Shown: piece by piece, positions 12,055 to 31,856 of the stretch
Numbering within the stretch: the first letter of the stretch is position 1
Layout of the letters: every line of letters begins with the position of its first letter
Notes under the pieces: generated by a model
Database searches by the model: none
The model's input: the letters and a program-made list of their open reading frames with translations, nothing else
What the model was told of the DNA's origin: nothing
Made by a program: the position numbers and the translations under genes
Assembly (NCBI GenBank): GCA_030144725.1
Contig: JASKMD010000013.1
Coordinates: 3,062,322 to 3,126,321 of the forward strand
Origin: Haematococcus lacustris
Taxonomy: Eukaryota; Chlorophyta; Chlorophyceae; Chlamydomonadales; Haematococcaceae
DNA: 64,000 bases
Direction of reading: 5' to 3'

Positions 12055-12190
12055 TGCAACAACTCTTCTATTGAAGTTGCAAGCCACCACGGTCATGCTT
12101 TACCACTAGCAGTCGCAGGCACACTTGTGCAAGTGCAGGCGCCACTTTTCATCCCCCTGCAAGCAGAGATAACACATGCAGATGTTCAAA
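12055..12190 (+). repeat. dispersed repeat, copy 2
   Basis: Diverged second copy of the repeat at 7066-7200, in the same orientation. Confidence 0.6.
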
Positions 12191-12369
12191 CAACCGACCC
12201 CAGGCAGCAGCAACATCTGGATCCAGTGAGGTGTGATATGCATGTGCATGTCACACGGCTTTTGCACAAGCTCAAGCGAAAGCTGCCAGCCAGGCCGGTT
12301 GCCTGCACCAATGCCTGAGCCACATGGCATATGGTAGGCCAGGTCAGGAGCCAGCCCCTCTAGGCTCAG

Positions 12370-12630
12370 CTGCTGCAGGCATAGACTATCATCTCCCATG
12401 TTAGCCACCCCCTTCAGGCACCCAGTACAAGCACCCTCGACAGGCCTACATGACACTCTGTCAGCCTGCTGAGCCTCACACCATGCATGTGGTGGAACGT
12501 CCAGCTGCTGCTACCACCCCAGTCCTCCAACTGTTCCGTTGCTGCATGACCCCACTCTGAATGCTGGGGGTGTCAAGAAGGAAAGCATGGAGCTTGAGGG
12601 TATCGATCCCCCTACCTCCCGCATGCTAAG
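12370..12630. repeat. 261-bp direct repeat ending in tRNA-Ala 3' half, copy 1
   Basis: Appears identical by eye to 15447-15707 at a constant offset of 3077 bases. In minus-strand order it contains the tRNA-Ala 3' half (12588-12631) followed by about 217 bases of 3' flank. At 12632 the match stops in the anticodon stem, so this copy carries a 5'-truncated tRNA. Confidence 0.9.
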
Positions 12631-12631
12631 C
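12588..12631 (-). pseudogene. truncated tRNA-Ala (3' half)
   Basis: Bases from the discriminator through the T arm and anticodon loop match the intact tRNA-Ala genes. The sequence diverges at 12632, so the 5' half of the anticodon stem, the D arm and the 5' acceptor strand are missing. It cannot fold into a tRNA. Confidence 0.85.
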
Positions 12632-12807
12632 AAGGAGCTCGAGCCAAACACGGTGCATGCGGTCTCCATGCGGCTCCTCCGCGCTCCCGTTTCCAATGCT
12701 TGGAGATGGGAGCTAGGCATGCACGGTCACCCCTCCCATTGAACCACCACGTAAGGGACATTTGACTTTGCGGCGTGCCTGGTAAGAGTTGAGTCGTCAT
12801 TTTAACG

Positions 12808-13307
12808 NNNNNNNNNNNNNNNNNNNNNNNNNNNNNNNNNNNNNNNNNNNNNNNNNNNNNNNNNNNNNNNNNNNNNNNNNNNNNNNNNNNNNNNNNNNNN
12901 NNNNNNNNNNNNNNNNNNNNNNNNNNNNNNNNNNNNNNNNNNNNNNNNNNNNNNNNNNNNNNNNNNNNNNNNNNNNNNNNNNNNNNNNNNNNNNNNNNNN
13001 NNNNNNNNNNNNNNNNNNNNNNNNNNNNNNNNNNNNNNNNNNNNNNNNNNNNNNNNNNNNNNNNNNNNNNNNNNNNNNNNNNNNNNNNNNNNNNNNNNNN
13101 NNNNNNNNNNNNNNNNNNNNNNNNNNNNNNNNNNNNNNNNNNNNNNNNNNNNNNNNNNNNNNNNNNNNNNNNNNNNNNNNNNNNNNNNNNNNNNNNNNNN
13201 NNNNNNNNNNNNNNNNNNNNNNNNNNNNNNNNNNNNNNNNNNNNNNNNNNNNNNNNNNNNNNNNNNNNNNNNNNNNNNNNNNNNNNNNNNNNNNNNNNNN
13301 NNNNNNN
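12808..13307. other. assembly gap (500 N)
   Basis: Exactly 500 unknown bases, the look of a fixed-size scaffold gap. The true distance and any sequence across it are unknown. Confidence 0.99.
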
Positions 13308-13557
13308 AACGCCTTATCTCTGCGTCGCGCTTTCACCTGCGCGCCCGAGCTGCTGGCACCCACTGTGACCGGCAGTCTGCCAGGCACGCGAACGGTTCCG
13401 CTATGCGCGATGGGCCTTTCAATTGCTGCTTCACAACACCCACAACGCGGGATGCAGAGTTCTTCGCTGCGGTACACTGCGGTACACTTTACGCATGGAG
13501 CCCAGTTTTCTCAACGTCATCTTACACAGCCAGCTCAGTCGCACTCTGCCTGCTCAT

Positions 13558-14346
13558 TCAAATGCTCCAGTACGATGTACCGTAGGTCAGCACGCAAGGT
13601 GTTGGCTGGCACATACAACCCCACTGCCTTGCATACTCGTTTAACATCTTCACGCTCAGCTTCTTGCCCGAGGTGCACAGCTGCATCACGCTGTCTGGTG
13701 CAAATGAGCACAGAAGGGTGTGGCACTCGTCGTCCCAATGCTTGTCATCCCTCTTCTGATCGAACATGGGCATGGCTACAAAGGGCTTTGTGATGAAGGG
13801 CCTCATGCACACACCCCTCGGTGCGGGGGTCATGCATTGGGCACATGCACATGCAGTCTGTGACCACTCGACCTGGATCCCTGCAGCAGGGAAGAAGCAG
13901 CTGTGCATGCTCATAGAGCCGGGGATAGATGATGCAAAGGCATGTGCATCCCGCTGTGGAGCACTGCAAAGCTTTACCTCCTGTGTGCTCAGCTCCAAAC
14001 ACCACCGATGACCCACACTTGCTCGTGCACGGTGAGCCTTGCTGGGGTCTGCAGCAGTAGCTGCCTTGTGGTATGCATTGCAATGCTGCACAAACCCCAA
14101 TGCATTGCACTTCCCAACACGATCAGCCAGGATCTCACCCCTCAACCACTGCTTCACCACCCCTCCCTCTGAATCATGCCTGCCCTTGAAGTGTGCTGTA
14201 GCCCCATAGCTCCACCACACTGGCACGCTGAACCTCTGTGCCATGCCCCAATGCTGTCGCATGGCTGGGGCGCCCTTGAACTGCCCTGCACACCCATCAG
14301 ACCACATATACAACTGCCTCATGTCCATGTCATGCTCTGCCAGCAT
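13558..14346 (-). CDS. transposase-like protein (SDGCAGQFK type), partial
   Basis: A 262-codon minus-strand frame. Near the N-terminus it reads YMWSDGCAGQFKG, then WWSYGATAHFKGRHDSEGG and VVKQWLRGE. The spacing SDG-x-x-x-QFK ... HFKG-x-x-D-x-x-GG resembles a widespread, poorly named eukaryotic transposase-like family with an RNase H-fold core, where the acidic residues would be catalytic; this assignment is inference. A Cys-rich stretch follows (CACAQCMTPAPRGVC). The ATG at 14346 may be internal, since the SDG motif lies only about 17 residues in and a catalytic domain should begin earlier. The neighbouring frame at 14373-14885 may be the same element, but no intron I tried keeps the phase. 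Confidence 0.45.
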   Translation of the reverse strand: MLAEHDMDMRQLYMWSDGCAGQFKGAPAMRQHWGMAQRFSVPVWWSYGATAHFKGRHDSEGGVVKQWLRGEILADRVGKCNALGFVQHCNAYHKAATAADPSKAHRARASVGHRWCLELSTQEVKLCSAPQRDAHAFASSIPGSMSMHSCFFPAAGIQVEWSQTACACAQCMTPAPRGVCMRPFITKPFVAMPMFDQKRDDKHWDDECHTLLCSFAPDSVMQLCTSGKKLSVKMLNEYARQWGCMCQPTPCVLTYGTSYWSI

Positions 14347-14372
14347 GTCAGCCCATCATCCAGCAGGGGCAC

Positions 14373-14885
14373 TCACATGATGGGCTGCTGCTCCTCGGCA
14401 GGTGAGGTCAGCGGGTTGGTGGCGGGCCTGGTGAGGATGGAGAGCCCCGGTAGGTGCAGCAGTCCCTGCAGCTGAGACTGTGATGGGTGGTGGTCTGGGA
14501 GATGGTGGGGGCAGGGCGCATGGGCTGGCCCAGGCTGTGCAGCTGCTTGCGTGGGTGTGGAGCAAAGACTGGGCATGGGCTGCTCCTGCCCCTGCAGCCG
14601 CTTGCCCACGGCAAGCGCAGCTGCAGCAGACTCAGCGCAACTCCTGTGGGCTAATGGAATCAGTGCGGGCACCAAGTTGTCGCAGGCCTTGATGATTTCA
14701 GCCATCTGGGTTGTGACCTGGCCGGTGGCTCGTACACTCTGCCCGGAGCGGTAGGAGGCTGCCTCCCCCTCCACATGAGTCTCCACCCAGCCAGCAAGAC
14801 CAGCTGGTGTCGTCTTCACACACAGCGCACAGCGGGCTGCATGCCCGCCCTTCCCCTTGTAGGGGTGATACTTGGATGTCGGCAT
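14373..14885 (-). CDS. unassigned ORF upstream of transposase-like ORF
   Basis: A 170-codon frame beginning MPTSKYHPYKGKGGHAARC with a CALC motif, then a mixed helical stretch (MAEIIKACDNLVPALIPLA) and a Pro/Gln/His-rich tail. It ends 26 bases before the ATG of the transposase-like frame on the same strand, so it may be the N-terminal part of that element. A GTGAGT donor exists at its end (14376-14371), but the phase does not carry into the next frame. Confidence 0.3.
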   Translation of the reverse strand: MPTSKYHPYKGKGGHAARCALCVKTTPAGLAGWVETHVEGEAASYRSGQSVRATGQVTTQMAEIIKACDNLVPALIPLAHRSCAESAAAALAVGKRLQGQEQPMPSLCSTPTQAAAQPGPAHAPCPHHLPDHHPSQSQLQGLLHLPGLSILTRPATNPLTSPAEEQQPIM

Positions 14886-15446
14886 GCTGCAGGCATGTGC
14901 ACACGCCAGCTTCTAAAACCCCTATCAGCAAATATCAGCAAGAGTTGAGACCTTGGCAGGGGGTCCACAGATAGGTTCCCTAGCCAGTGACGCAGGGCTG
15001 GGGCATCCGATTGCGTTCGATGGTCGTCATATTGGCATCAGCAGAGTGGCCAGCATGGAGGAGGATTAGCCCACCTCTTAGAGCCTAATCAACAAGGGAT
15101 CGGTGCAGTTGCCACTGCTGTGCTCCTACTGTGGTCTCCTCCTAGTTTCAGAGCCCCTGGGCCAGGGTATGTTGGTCACGATGTTGGACATGAAGTCGGG
15201 CTCCTCGCACATCGCGCACTATCCATCGCGTTAAACATGGACTCACTGTTACTGGGTCAGCGTACATCAAGTCCGCAGGCTCTCTAGGGTCGGATACCCG
15301 GCAACATGCCCGACCAGCTCAGCGTGTGGCTCAGCGCGGCAGCATTCCGACGCTTCAATCCGCGTGTCAACCCGTGCAGAAATGAGTCCGGAAAAGCCGT
15401 TGTCCCTTATCGTTAGGGGGGTTGGTGGTTCAATGGGAGGGGTAGC
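14886..15446. other. intergenic, nothing recognised
   Basis: No supported gene or RNA between the transposase-like ORFs and the second tRNA-bearing direct repeat. Confidence 0.4.
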
Positions 15447-15707
15447 CTGCTGCAGGCATAGACTATCATCTCCCATGTTAGCCACCCCCTTCAGGCACCC
15501 AGTACAAGCACCCTCGACAGGCCTACATGACACTCTGTCAGCCTGCTGAGCCTCACACCATGCATGTGGTGGAACGTCCAGCTGCTGCTACCACCCCAGT
15601 CCTCCAACTGTTCCGTTGCTGCATGACCCCACTCTGAATGCTGGGGGTGTCAAGAAGGAAAGCATGGAGCTTGAGGGTATCGATCCCCCTACCTCCCGCA
15701 TGCTAAG
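15447..15707. repeat. 261-bp direct repeat with tRNA-Ala 3' part, copy 2
   Basis: Matches 12370-12630. Here the tRNA-Ala continues to its 5' end at 15737, so this is the fuller copy. Confidence 0.9.
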
Positions 15708-15737
15708 CGGGCGCTCTACCATGTGAGCTAAAGCCCC
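15665..15737 (-). tRNA. tRNA-Ala (AGC)
   Basis: Same 73-nt sequence, anticodon AGC and G3-U70 pair as at 3963-4035. The 45 bases 5' of the tRNA (reading CAATTTGAAAGTCACACT) also match the 5' flank of the copies at 44702 and 56711, while its 3' flank belongs to the 261-bp repeat. Confidence 0.92.
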
Positions 15738-16515
15738 TTGTATTGCTGAGTGTGACTTTCAAATTGCTACTTGGGTGACATTATACTAATGCAGTGTATT
15801 AATAATGATTTAGAAATGCATTTATGTAGGTACACAGAGCTGCTTGTATCTCATCTTAAGCTCGTTTCCTGGCAGTTTCAGTGGGCTCATCCGATTAGCC
15901 TGTTCCTCATTTACACCACTGGACGACTGCCTGCACCCTGTACCAGCTGATGACCTTGGTTCTTTCTCCAGCTCATGGAGCCCACGCTGAAAGTTCGCTG
16001 CCGATCGCATGGGTGCTCCCACCACCTACCAACATGCTACCGTGCTCTGTAGGTCCTGCCTTGGTAAGGTGGACGTTCGAGGGTGAGGCCTTGGGATCCA
16101 AGGGGTCCATGGAGCCACGGAGCTCCTGCTGGGCTCGGCCACGCCAGGGAGCGGGTAACCCCTGATGGTGCCCAACATAAGCTAGTCTCTGGCAGCCAGC
16201 ATTCGGCTTCGCTTGGCCATCTGACTGCTAGGAGGTCCACAGCCAGGCTGATTTGCAGGTCGCCATGCAAGCCAGGCCTGTCCCACAGACCACCATTGCC
16301 TGGAAAACTCCTATGAGACATAGTTATCAGCACATCCGCTAGCGCCTTGAGACCACAATCGCACAGCGCAGTCCTCTTCTACGTAATGCCTGACAGCGAG
16401 ACCTTTTGGATTACGGCTGGGCAAGCCAGCGCTGTGGGTGAGTGTCCGGACACCGTCAAGCGCAGTGTTGGGCAGCGAGGCTGAGCTCTGGTAGCTGACT
16501 GACGCAGTGGGAGGC
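15738..16515. other. intergenic, nothing recognised
   Basis: Contains the conserved 5' flank of the tRNA (15738-15780). Beyond it no exon, RNA or tandem repeat is supported. Confidence 0.4.
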
Positions 16516-18000
16516 ATGTTCGGCGCCACCGTGATTGGAGCCTCGTTGCTGCGTCAAGCCATATCCCGCGAGGTAAGCCTGCAGGTGTTGCTTAAGCAGC
16601 AGAGAGGCAGCCAGCAGGCAGCCTGCAGGGGGGCAGTAGGGAGCAAGGGGGCAGTAGGCAGCAGGGGGCAGTCAGCAGCAGAGCTTTTAACCAGCTCTGA
16701 ATAGGACAAAGGGCAAGATGCAGTGACTAGCATGGCGGTCATGTGCGCCAGTCAGCAGCCATGGACATCAGGTCCTAAACTGCATCACATCGTGCCCGCT
16801 GGGACCCTGGGTCTGGGTCACAGCCAGGCTCTCCAAGCTCCTTGCCGGCAGCTGTGCACCCCAGAGGGTTTCGACATCATCACCATCACAGCCCATCACA
16901 TTTACCTATCGGCCTGTGGGCCCTGCTGCGGAACAATGCTGGCTCACACCGCTCTAGCCATCAGCCATTAGGCTGCTTAGCCGCCCTGCCCTTCTAAGGG
17001 TTTGCAATTATCCGCGACGCACTCCATACATTTACTCTTAGCCACAAGTCAGGATTGAGGCTTACTGCTGGGAGGTGTCCAGCCCAGGGTGGTGACGGGC
17101 ACCTCTTCCAGGCTGTGGCCACATGCTGAGGGTAGCCCTCATGATCCCTTGGGTGGGGTTGTCGTAGGCTGCAGGCGATGGCTGCTAGCAAGACGCCCAC
17201 AGCCACGGACACACGCCTTGAATGACGGTGTATGTGTGTGGTGGGCATGGTGGCAGTGGAGGGGACTGTTTCACAGAACCCAGGTCGGTTGTTTTGCACA
17301 GCGCAGGCTGGCTGCTCAGCAGGCATCTTGGCAGGTAGCGCAAGAAGCAAGCGGTGGCAATAGTGGCCTGAATAGGGCGGGCAGGCATATCTCATGTATG
17401 CTGCACTACTCACCTGCTCGTGATCAGGCCAGCTCCTTTTGTCTTCGCCATGGAGGAGGCAGCGTCAGCCACATGGCTTTGGCCCTTGCGCCTTCAACCC
17501 TTGCTGTTTGGCACTGCCTGGTACTCCCTTGAGGGTGCCACTGCTTGATGTGGGGCGGTGGAGGGGAAGAGACGGATGCAGTGGGGTCAGTGGGGCTGTA
17601 TCATGTGGGCTCACCCCTGGCATCCCAACATACAGCTGCCCTTCTTTTGGCTCGGGCTCAGGATGGTTGGCTAAGGGCTCGGGTTCTCCTGCCAAGCATT
17701 CGGATATTGTTTCTGACTTCGTGTCTGTGCTTGTTGAAGCATCGCCGTCATCTTCGTCGTCGCGATCACCTGGCGCAGGCGGACCCAGATTACCTGGAAT
17801 GGGAGGAAGAGCAGCGGCAGGCGGAAATGATGCGCGCCTCGATGCCAGGAGACGGCTCTGCCGGTCAAGAGAGCGCAGCTTCGGGGAGCGAGGCAAGCGG
17901 GAGAGGTCGGACCCGGTTGCGTCCGGAGGATGTGCTGGGCACGACACCCGCACAGACAAAAGAGAGAGAGCAGCAAAAGATCGGCCAAGATCAGAGTTGA
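16516..18000 (+). CDS. unrecognised small protein, two-exon candidate
   Basis: Not recognised. Exon 1 (16516-16572) reads MFGATVIGASLLRQAISRE and ends at a strong GTAAGC donor. The last exon, in the same phase, ends at the TGA at 17998-18000. Its acceptor is either TTGAAG before 17740 or GCGCAG before 17779. It encodes ADPDYLEWEEEQRQAEMMR followed by a Ser/Gly/Gln-rich hydrophilic tail. The product would be about 93-106 residues: a short hydrophobic N-terminus, then a charged helical segment. A second frame (17439-18011) is also open across the last exon, so frame choice rests on the DPDYLEWEEE composition and the phase match. Confidence 0.4.
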
Positions 18001-19548
18001 GAGGTGTTTGAGAATTGGGCCGGGGGGTGGGGAGGGTGAACAGGTACTTAGCAGCGCATGGCGGTACAGCTCGGAGCACTAAGCCTTATGACTCGACCTC
18101 CTGCTGTTGCTTCAAAACGTTGCAATAACGACAGGAGAGGCGTGATGGAGGCGTGGTGGAGGCAGGCCATGCAGCCAAGCGGCCGCAGCCTCACGGTTGC
18201 TTCCAACGGCCAAGTAGCCTTACGGTTGCTGCCAGCGTTGGCGGTGATGGGAGCAAAAACGTATAGCTTCATCTACTTGCCCTTGCACTCCATGAATGCC
18301 ATGACCATCCAGTATGACCAGCCATGACCATGCGGTAGTGCGGACCTGGATCTCTTCAAGCAAGTATAAGATATCATATCCTATCGTTTATATCATGCCT
18401 TAGGTATGGAGTGGTAGTGGCGGCATCGCAAGCCCTACGCCCTGTCAATTCCATAGACCTTGACCAAACATTGACTTCTGTAGCCATACGCTGCACGATA
18501 GTGATGACTTGCATACCTTCATCTTGAGCCAATGTGCACCGTTATTTGAGCACCTACCATTAGCGGTGTAAGCCACCTATCTATCTGTTGCAGGCAGTCC
18601 CGAACCCCTGGAGGGAAAGCCCGTCTAAGCCGCCTCACGGGTGACGGCTTCAGCAGTGTAAGCCAACAGGCCAGAGCAGTTGAGCCTTATCTTGCCCAAG
18701 AAGGGGACGGCTTCAACCATCTTCTTCATCCCGCAGTTCCTTAGTTAGAACATGTCATGCAACATACATGCACTTGCATTGCAGGCTCCATGCACTAATG
18801 GCAGCCACTCATCACAGTGGTGAGCCATGTGTCATGCTATGTCGTGTCACCACCCGTCATCACTTTTCTCGACCAAGCAGACCAATGAGGCCAAATGCAG
18901 GCCAACAAATGAGAATAAACAGATTGCAACAGATGTGAATGGCACGCTGAAGTGTAGTGCAGGCTGTGGAGCTGACCTAAAGGCTTGCGGCAAGCACTGC
19001 CACAGCCCCCACGTACCCTCTCCCCTTGTGAGCTAGGTCAATCAATGTCAGGCACACTGTCGCCACCTGTGTTGTCAGGCAGGTATACTGAGCCATCGGT
19101 GTTGCTGCACCTAGCTACAGTCCTTGCAGGGACCCCCCCCATTCCCAGCGCTAGAGTCACTCCATCAATCAATGCCAGGCACACTGTCGCCACCTGTGTT
19201 GCCAGGCAGCCACGCTGTCGCCGCCACCTAGCGCAGCACCAGCCTATACTGCCCTGCCTGCCTCCCATCCAGAGCTTCCCACCCATCATCGCCGCCACTG
19301 AGGGGGTAAGGAAAAGGGCAGCTTCGCCGCCTTCAGGCCGATGCCTGGAGCGGTGGCATGCCGCACCCTAGCATCATGGCCACAGAGTGCCGTGAATATG
19401 AGCAGTGGGTAAGGAGGTCATCACCGCCACAGCCTATGGAGTCCAAGAGGAGGATGAAGCTAGGATGAAGCGAGGCTTGGGGTGAGGTGAGGCTGAGGCG
19501 AGGGTGAGGCTGTGTGTTGCAGCAACACCAACAGGCGATTGCCATGTA
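18001..19548. other. intergenic, nothing recognised
   Basis: No gene recognised. A short duplicated phrase (CACTGTCGCCACCTGTGTTG) occurs at about 19058 and 19182. Confidence 0.4.
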
Positions 19549-19690
19549 CTGCTGCTGCTGCTGCTGCTGCTCCTGCTGCTGCTCCTGCTGCTGCTCCTGC
19601 TGCTGCTCCTGCTGCTGCTGATGATGATGGTGAAAAATGGTGATGACGATGACGATGATGCTGATGATGACGATGATGGTGATGACGATG
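19549..19690. repeat. CTG/CTCCTG then GATGAC trinucleotide tracts
   Basis: An interrupted (CTGCTC)/(CTG)n run passes directly into a (GATGAC/GATGATG)n run, just beyond the 3' end of the pherophorin-like gene and possibly in its 3' UTR. Confidence 0.85.
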
Positions 19691-19724
19691 GTCGCCACAG
19701 CTGTCAGGAGGGCGACGCAGGCCC

Positions 19725-28967
<9,243 letters not shown>

Positions 28968-30081
28968 CTGTGGGAGCTTGACGGGGCGAGGTGGCAGGTG
29001 AGAGGGTGAGGAGGGTGGAGGGGCATAAGGGGAGATGATATGGGTTGAACCTGCCAAGGCTGCCTGGCAACCGTGATGCACTAGCTGAGCTGGCTGCTTT
29101 GCATGCTGATGTGATGGCCCACAGCCGGGCTGCAGCCGCGACTGCAACTGTTGCTGTAGCGGCTGCGACAGCCCAGTGCAGTGTGCTGGACCTGCGCTTG
29201 CATTGCAGGCTTGCTCCTGGTGGCACGATGATAGGGCAACCTCCTGGTAGGATGACCATCTTCTGCTCCTATGCCAACTCCATATGCTGCTGCTGCTGCT
29301 GCTGCCGCTGCTCCTCTGCCTTTCTGTGATACAGAATGCTGCAGATGTAGTAGCTGGACTGCCGCTCATCTTCGTGGCAGCTAACGGTGTGGAAGCCCGG
29401 AGGCGCCATGAAATTGACAAAGCATCCTCTTTATGTCCAGGGGGTGGGACCTTGGTACTGCTGGTGAGCTTACGAACGCGTCGATGTTGAACGCGTCGAT
29501 GTAACACTGCGTTGGGACTTCGTCGACACCAAATCGACACCCGTTGATTGTTCTATGTGACGCTGCTTTATGCTGGTTATGTACTAGTAAGTAGCGGAAC
29601 ATTGTCCGCAATTGTTGAATCCACCCATGCATGCATGCTTGCATACATACTGTGTACGTCACTTCTATTTGGTCATCACATTGCTTCCCCGCGTGCTTGC
29701 AGTTGGTCCCATGCATCATGCCTATTACTATACCAGCTGCTTCACGTCTTGGAGGGATTCAGTGCAATTTGGCGGCATAGCAATGCATTCAGGATTGCGT
29801 GCTGACACAGCAAGGGCAGGCACAAGTCAAAGAGTAAAAAGAAAAGCGCACAGTCAACTGTGTCACACAACGCACCCACCGCGTGCTGCCTGACAATAAC
29901 GGTTGGCTTACACAGTCCAAGCCGTCAGCCGTGTGGCTGCTTGGCCTCTGTTGACTAAGGCCAGGTTTCATGGCCCCCTACTTTGCTACCACGAGGGTTC
30001 GGGCACAAGGGTCCGGCTGCACCTCCAAGGGTGATAACGGTCCTGCCTCACCTGACTTAGTACTTCTCCTCAAGCAGGGGT
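28968..30081. other. upstream region of the pherophorin-like gene
   Basis: Should hold the promoter and first exon (start codon) of the minus-strand pherophorin-like gene, but I could not fix either. It contains a CTG run near 29284 and an ACGCGTCGATGT duplication at 29473-29502. Confidence 0.4.
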
Positions 30082-30640
30082 ATGCTAGATGGGCGTGACA
30101 GCTGGATTGCGCTTCCTGTGGGGCCTGCCTACTGTGGTTTTGGTGCAGCCAGATTTGGTACGCTGGTAGGGTGGGTTACCAAGGGAGTGCTGCAGACCTG
30201 CCGTAAGGTGGTGGAAGGCGCAGGGGTCCTGGCAGGCAAGAGGGCAGGGTGGTGCTGCTGGTGGATGAGTTGCATATCAGCCAAGTCACCTCAACTGTGC
30301 ATGGCCCCCAACCCTGCGGAGGCAGCCAATGCCAGAGGTCTGGGCATCTACATAGGAGGTTGACAATCAGCTGCTGCGGCTGTACATATTCACAGCTAGG
30401 CGTAGATATAGCAGGTGTACATACTAAGCGACAGAGCACTAGTAAGCAGTATGCACGTGTCTCTTCTGGTGGGGTGACAAGGCAGTGAGGGGCCTGATGT
30501 GGTGCCCTGCAGTACCCCCTGGCAGCCAGCCGAGGTGCTGGACCCTCATGGTCGGCACCCAGCACCCCCCAACCAGCCCCACAACCAGGCAGGTGGCTGG
30601 ACAGGGACTGAATTGCAGCGTGCCGTGGCTGGACAGGGAC
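30082..30640 (+). pseudogene. degenerate TnpB/Fanzor-like C-terminus, third copy
   Basis: At about 30252-30290 a frame reads VVLLVDELHISQVTS, paralleling VVLVDEPRTSQVSS of the 4.4-5.5 kb copy. At 30575-30611 another frame reads PAPQPGRWLDRD followed by a TGA stop where the related motif has Cys (DRDCNAALN). The GRWLDRD-coding phrase then recurs as GWTGTEWLDRDW, a small local duplication. Order and spacing of the two motifs match the first copy. Stops and frame changes exclude function. RuvC/zinc-ribbon family membership is inference. Confidence 0.5.
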
Positions 30641-31287
30641 TGAATGGCTGGACAGGGATTGGATTGGCAGCATGCCGTCGCTCCCAAACGTGCTGCTCAA
30701 GTGCCATTGCTAAGACAATTCTGTGGCATACAAACAGAGTCAAATCGCCCAAGCGGGCGTGCCAGCTTGCAGCTTGGTTCCTTGCACAATGCCAACTTTC
30801 CTAGTGTCAGGATGGCCGTTGTAGTTGGCAGCTGGGCATGCAGTGGTGTGGTGACACAGCACGAGCACATCACTATGCTGCAGGCTGCCTCTGGGCCGTC
30901 TTGCACCTTCGTGCGACCCAAACCTGGTTGCTCTCTGCACGCCATGGCAGGTCTTCATGGCCGCTGCTACGTCGTTCCCTCCCCTGCCAAGCCACGCGAC
31001 GTCTACTCGGGTTAACCCACCCGATCGATACCGGACATCGCCCGCATTCTATCGCTACTTGGTCGTGCTGGACTTCTATGCACAACATTCGTCTATGCGG
31101 CTGCGGACCCTGTGTGTGCACGAAGTTTGCAAGGGAATGAAGCTACTGCAGGTGCACGGGAGCACAGGTTGCAGATTGCTTCCTATGAGGTGTGAGGTTG
31201 TAGATAAGTTTCGAGCAGACAAAGAGGGAGGCAGTAACTGTGCAGAGCCTTACCAACCCACCTTAGGCTCACTCCGCAACTTCAAGA

Positions 31288-31856
31288 ATGGCCACCCTTG
31301 CCACCCGTGCTGCCAACTCCGTTGCCACGACCCGCGTGGCTGTGAGGCCAAGCCTTACCCGCCGCACGGTTGCAGTTCAGGCATCAGCCCGGCAGCAAGC
31401 ACAAAAGGTAAAGCTGGCCACAAACTGAAGGACGCAGATAGGCGCACGTACCTGCCTAGAGCATCGTGGGTGCATCGCAACCAAACTAAGAAGCTGGCAT
31501 TTCAGCTTGCACTGGGCCTGGATTGAATGCGGATGAGTGCGCCACACTGAAGGCTGGGCAACGCATTGCCTTGCTCGCAGGCGTCTCTGGCAGCAGTGAC
31601 TGCAGCCGCTCTGGCCATCGCTCCCGCAGCTCAGGCAGCACAAGAGGTCATGATGGTTGCTGAGGTGAGCAAGCATAACCAGCATGCTCACCTAGCTGTC
31701 TTGGTGAAGCAAAAGAGTCCCCTGAAACGACAGGCATGCGTGTTCTTCTGTCATGCGCAGGGTGAGCCATTCATTGTGCAACTGGGCTGGGCTGCAACTT
31801 GCGTGATGTTCTCGTTCTCTCTCTCTCTGGTGGTGTGGGGGCGATCCGGCCTGTAG
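31288..31856 (+). CDS. PETN: cytochrome b6f subunit PetN, nuclear-encoded precursor
   Basis: Three exons join in phase (31288-31407, 31581-31664, 31761-31856; introns GT-AG) to give 99 residues. Residues 1-40 ([20 protein letters not shown]...) are Ala/Arg/Ser/Thr-rich with almost no acidic residues, as in algal chloroplast transit peptides. Exon 2 encodes [19 protein letters not shown], a hydrophobic thylakoid-targeting segment ending in an A-x-A-type cleavage site. Exon 3 encodes the mature small subunit, one membrane helix [19 protein letters not shown] followed by SGL and the stop. This is the conserved PetN tail (VVWGR-[SN]-G-[LF]). PetN is a roughly 30-residue single-helix subunit of the b6f complex, plastid-encoded in land plants and nuclear in Chlamydomonas. 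The start is the first ATG in frame with the transit peptide. Confidence 0.93.

Noticed and set aside
12789..13793. ORFs crossing the run of N
   Set aside because: The frame is carried through 500 unknown bases and has no meaning.
31150..31526. Long frame 30957-31526 (+) overlapping PETN exon 1
   Set aside because: Out of frame with PETN, which has family similarity and three phase-linked exons.
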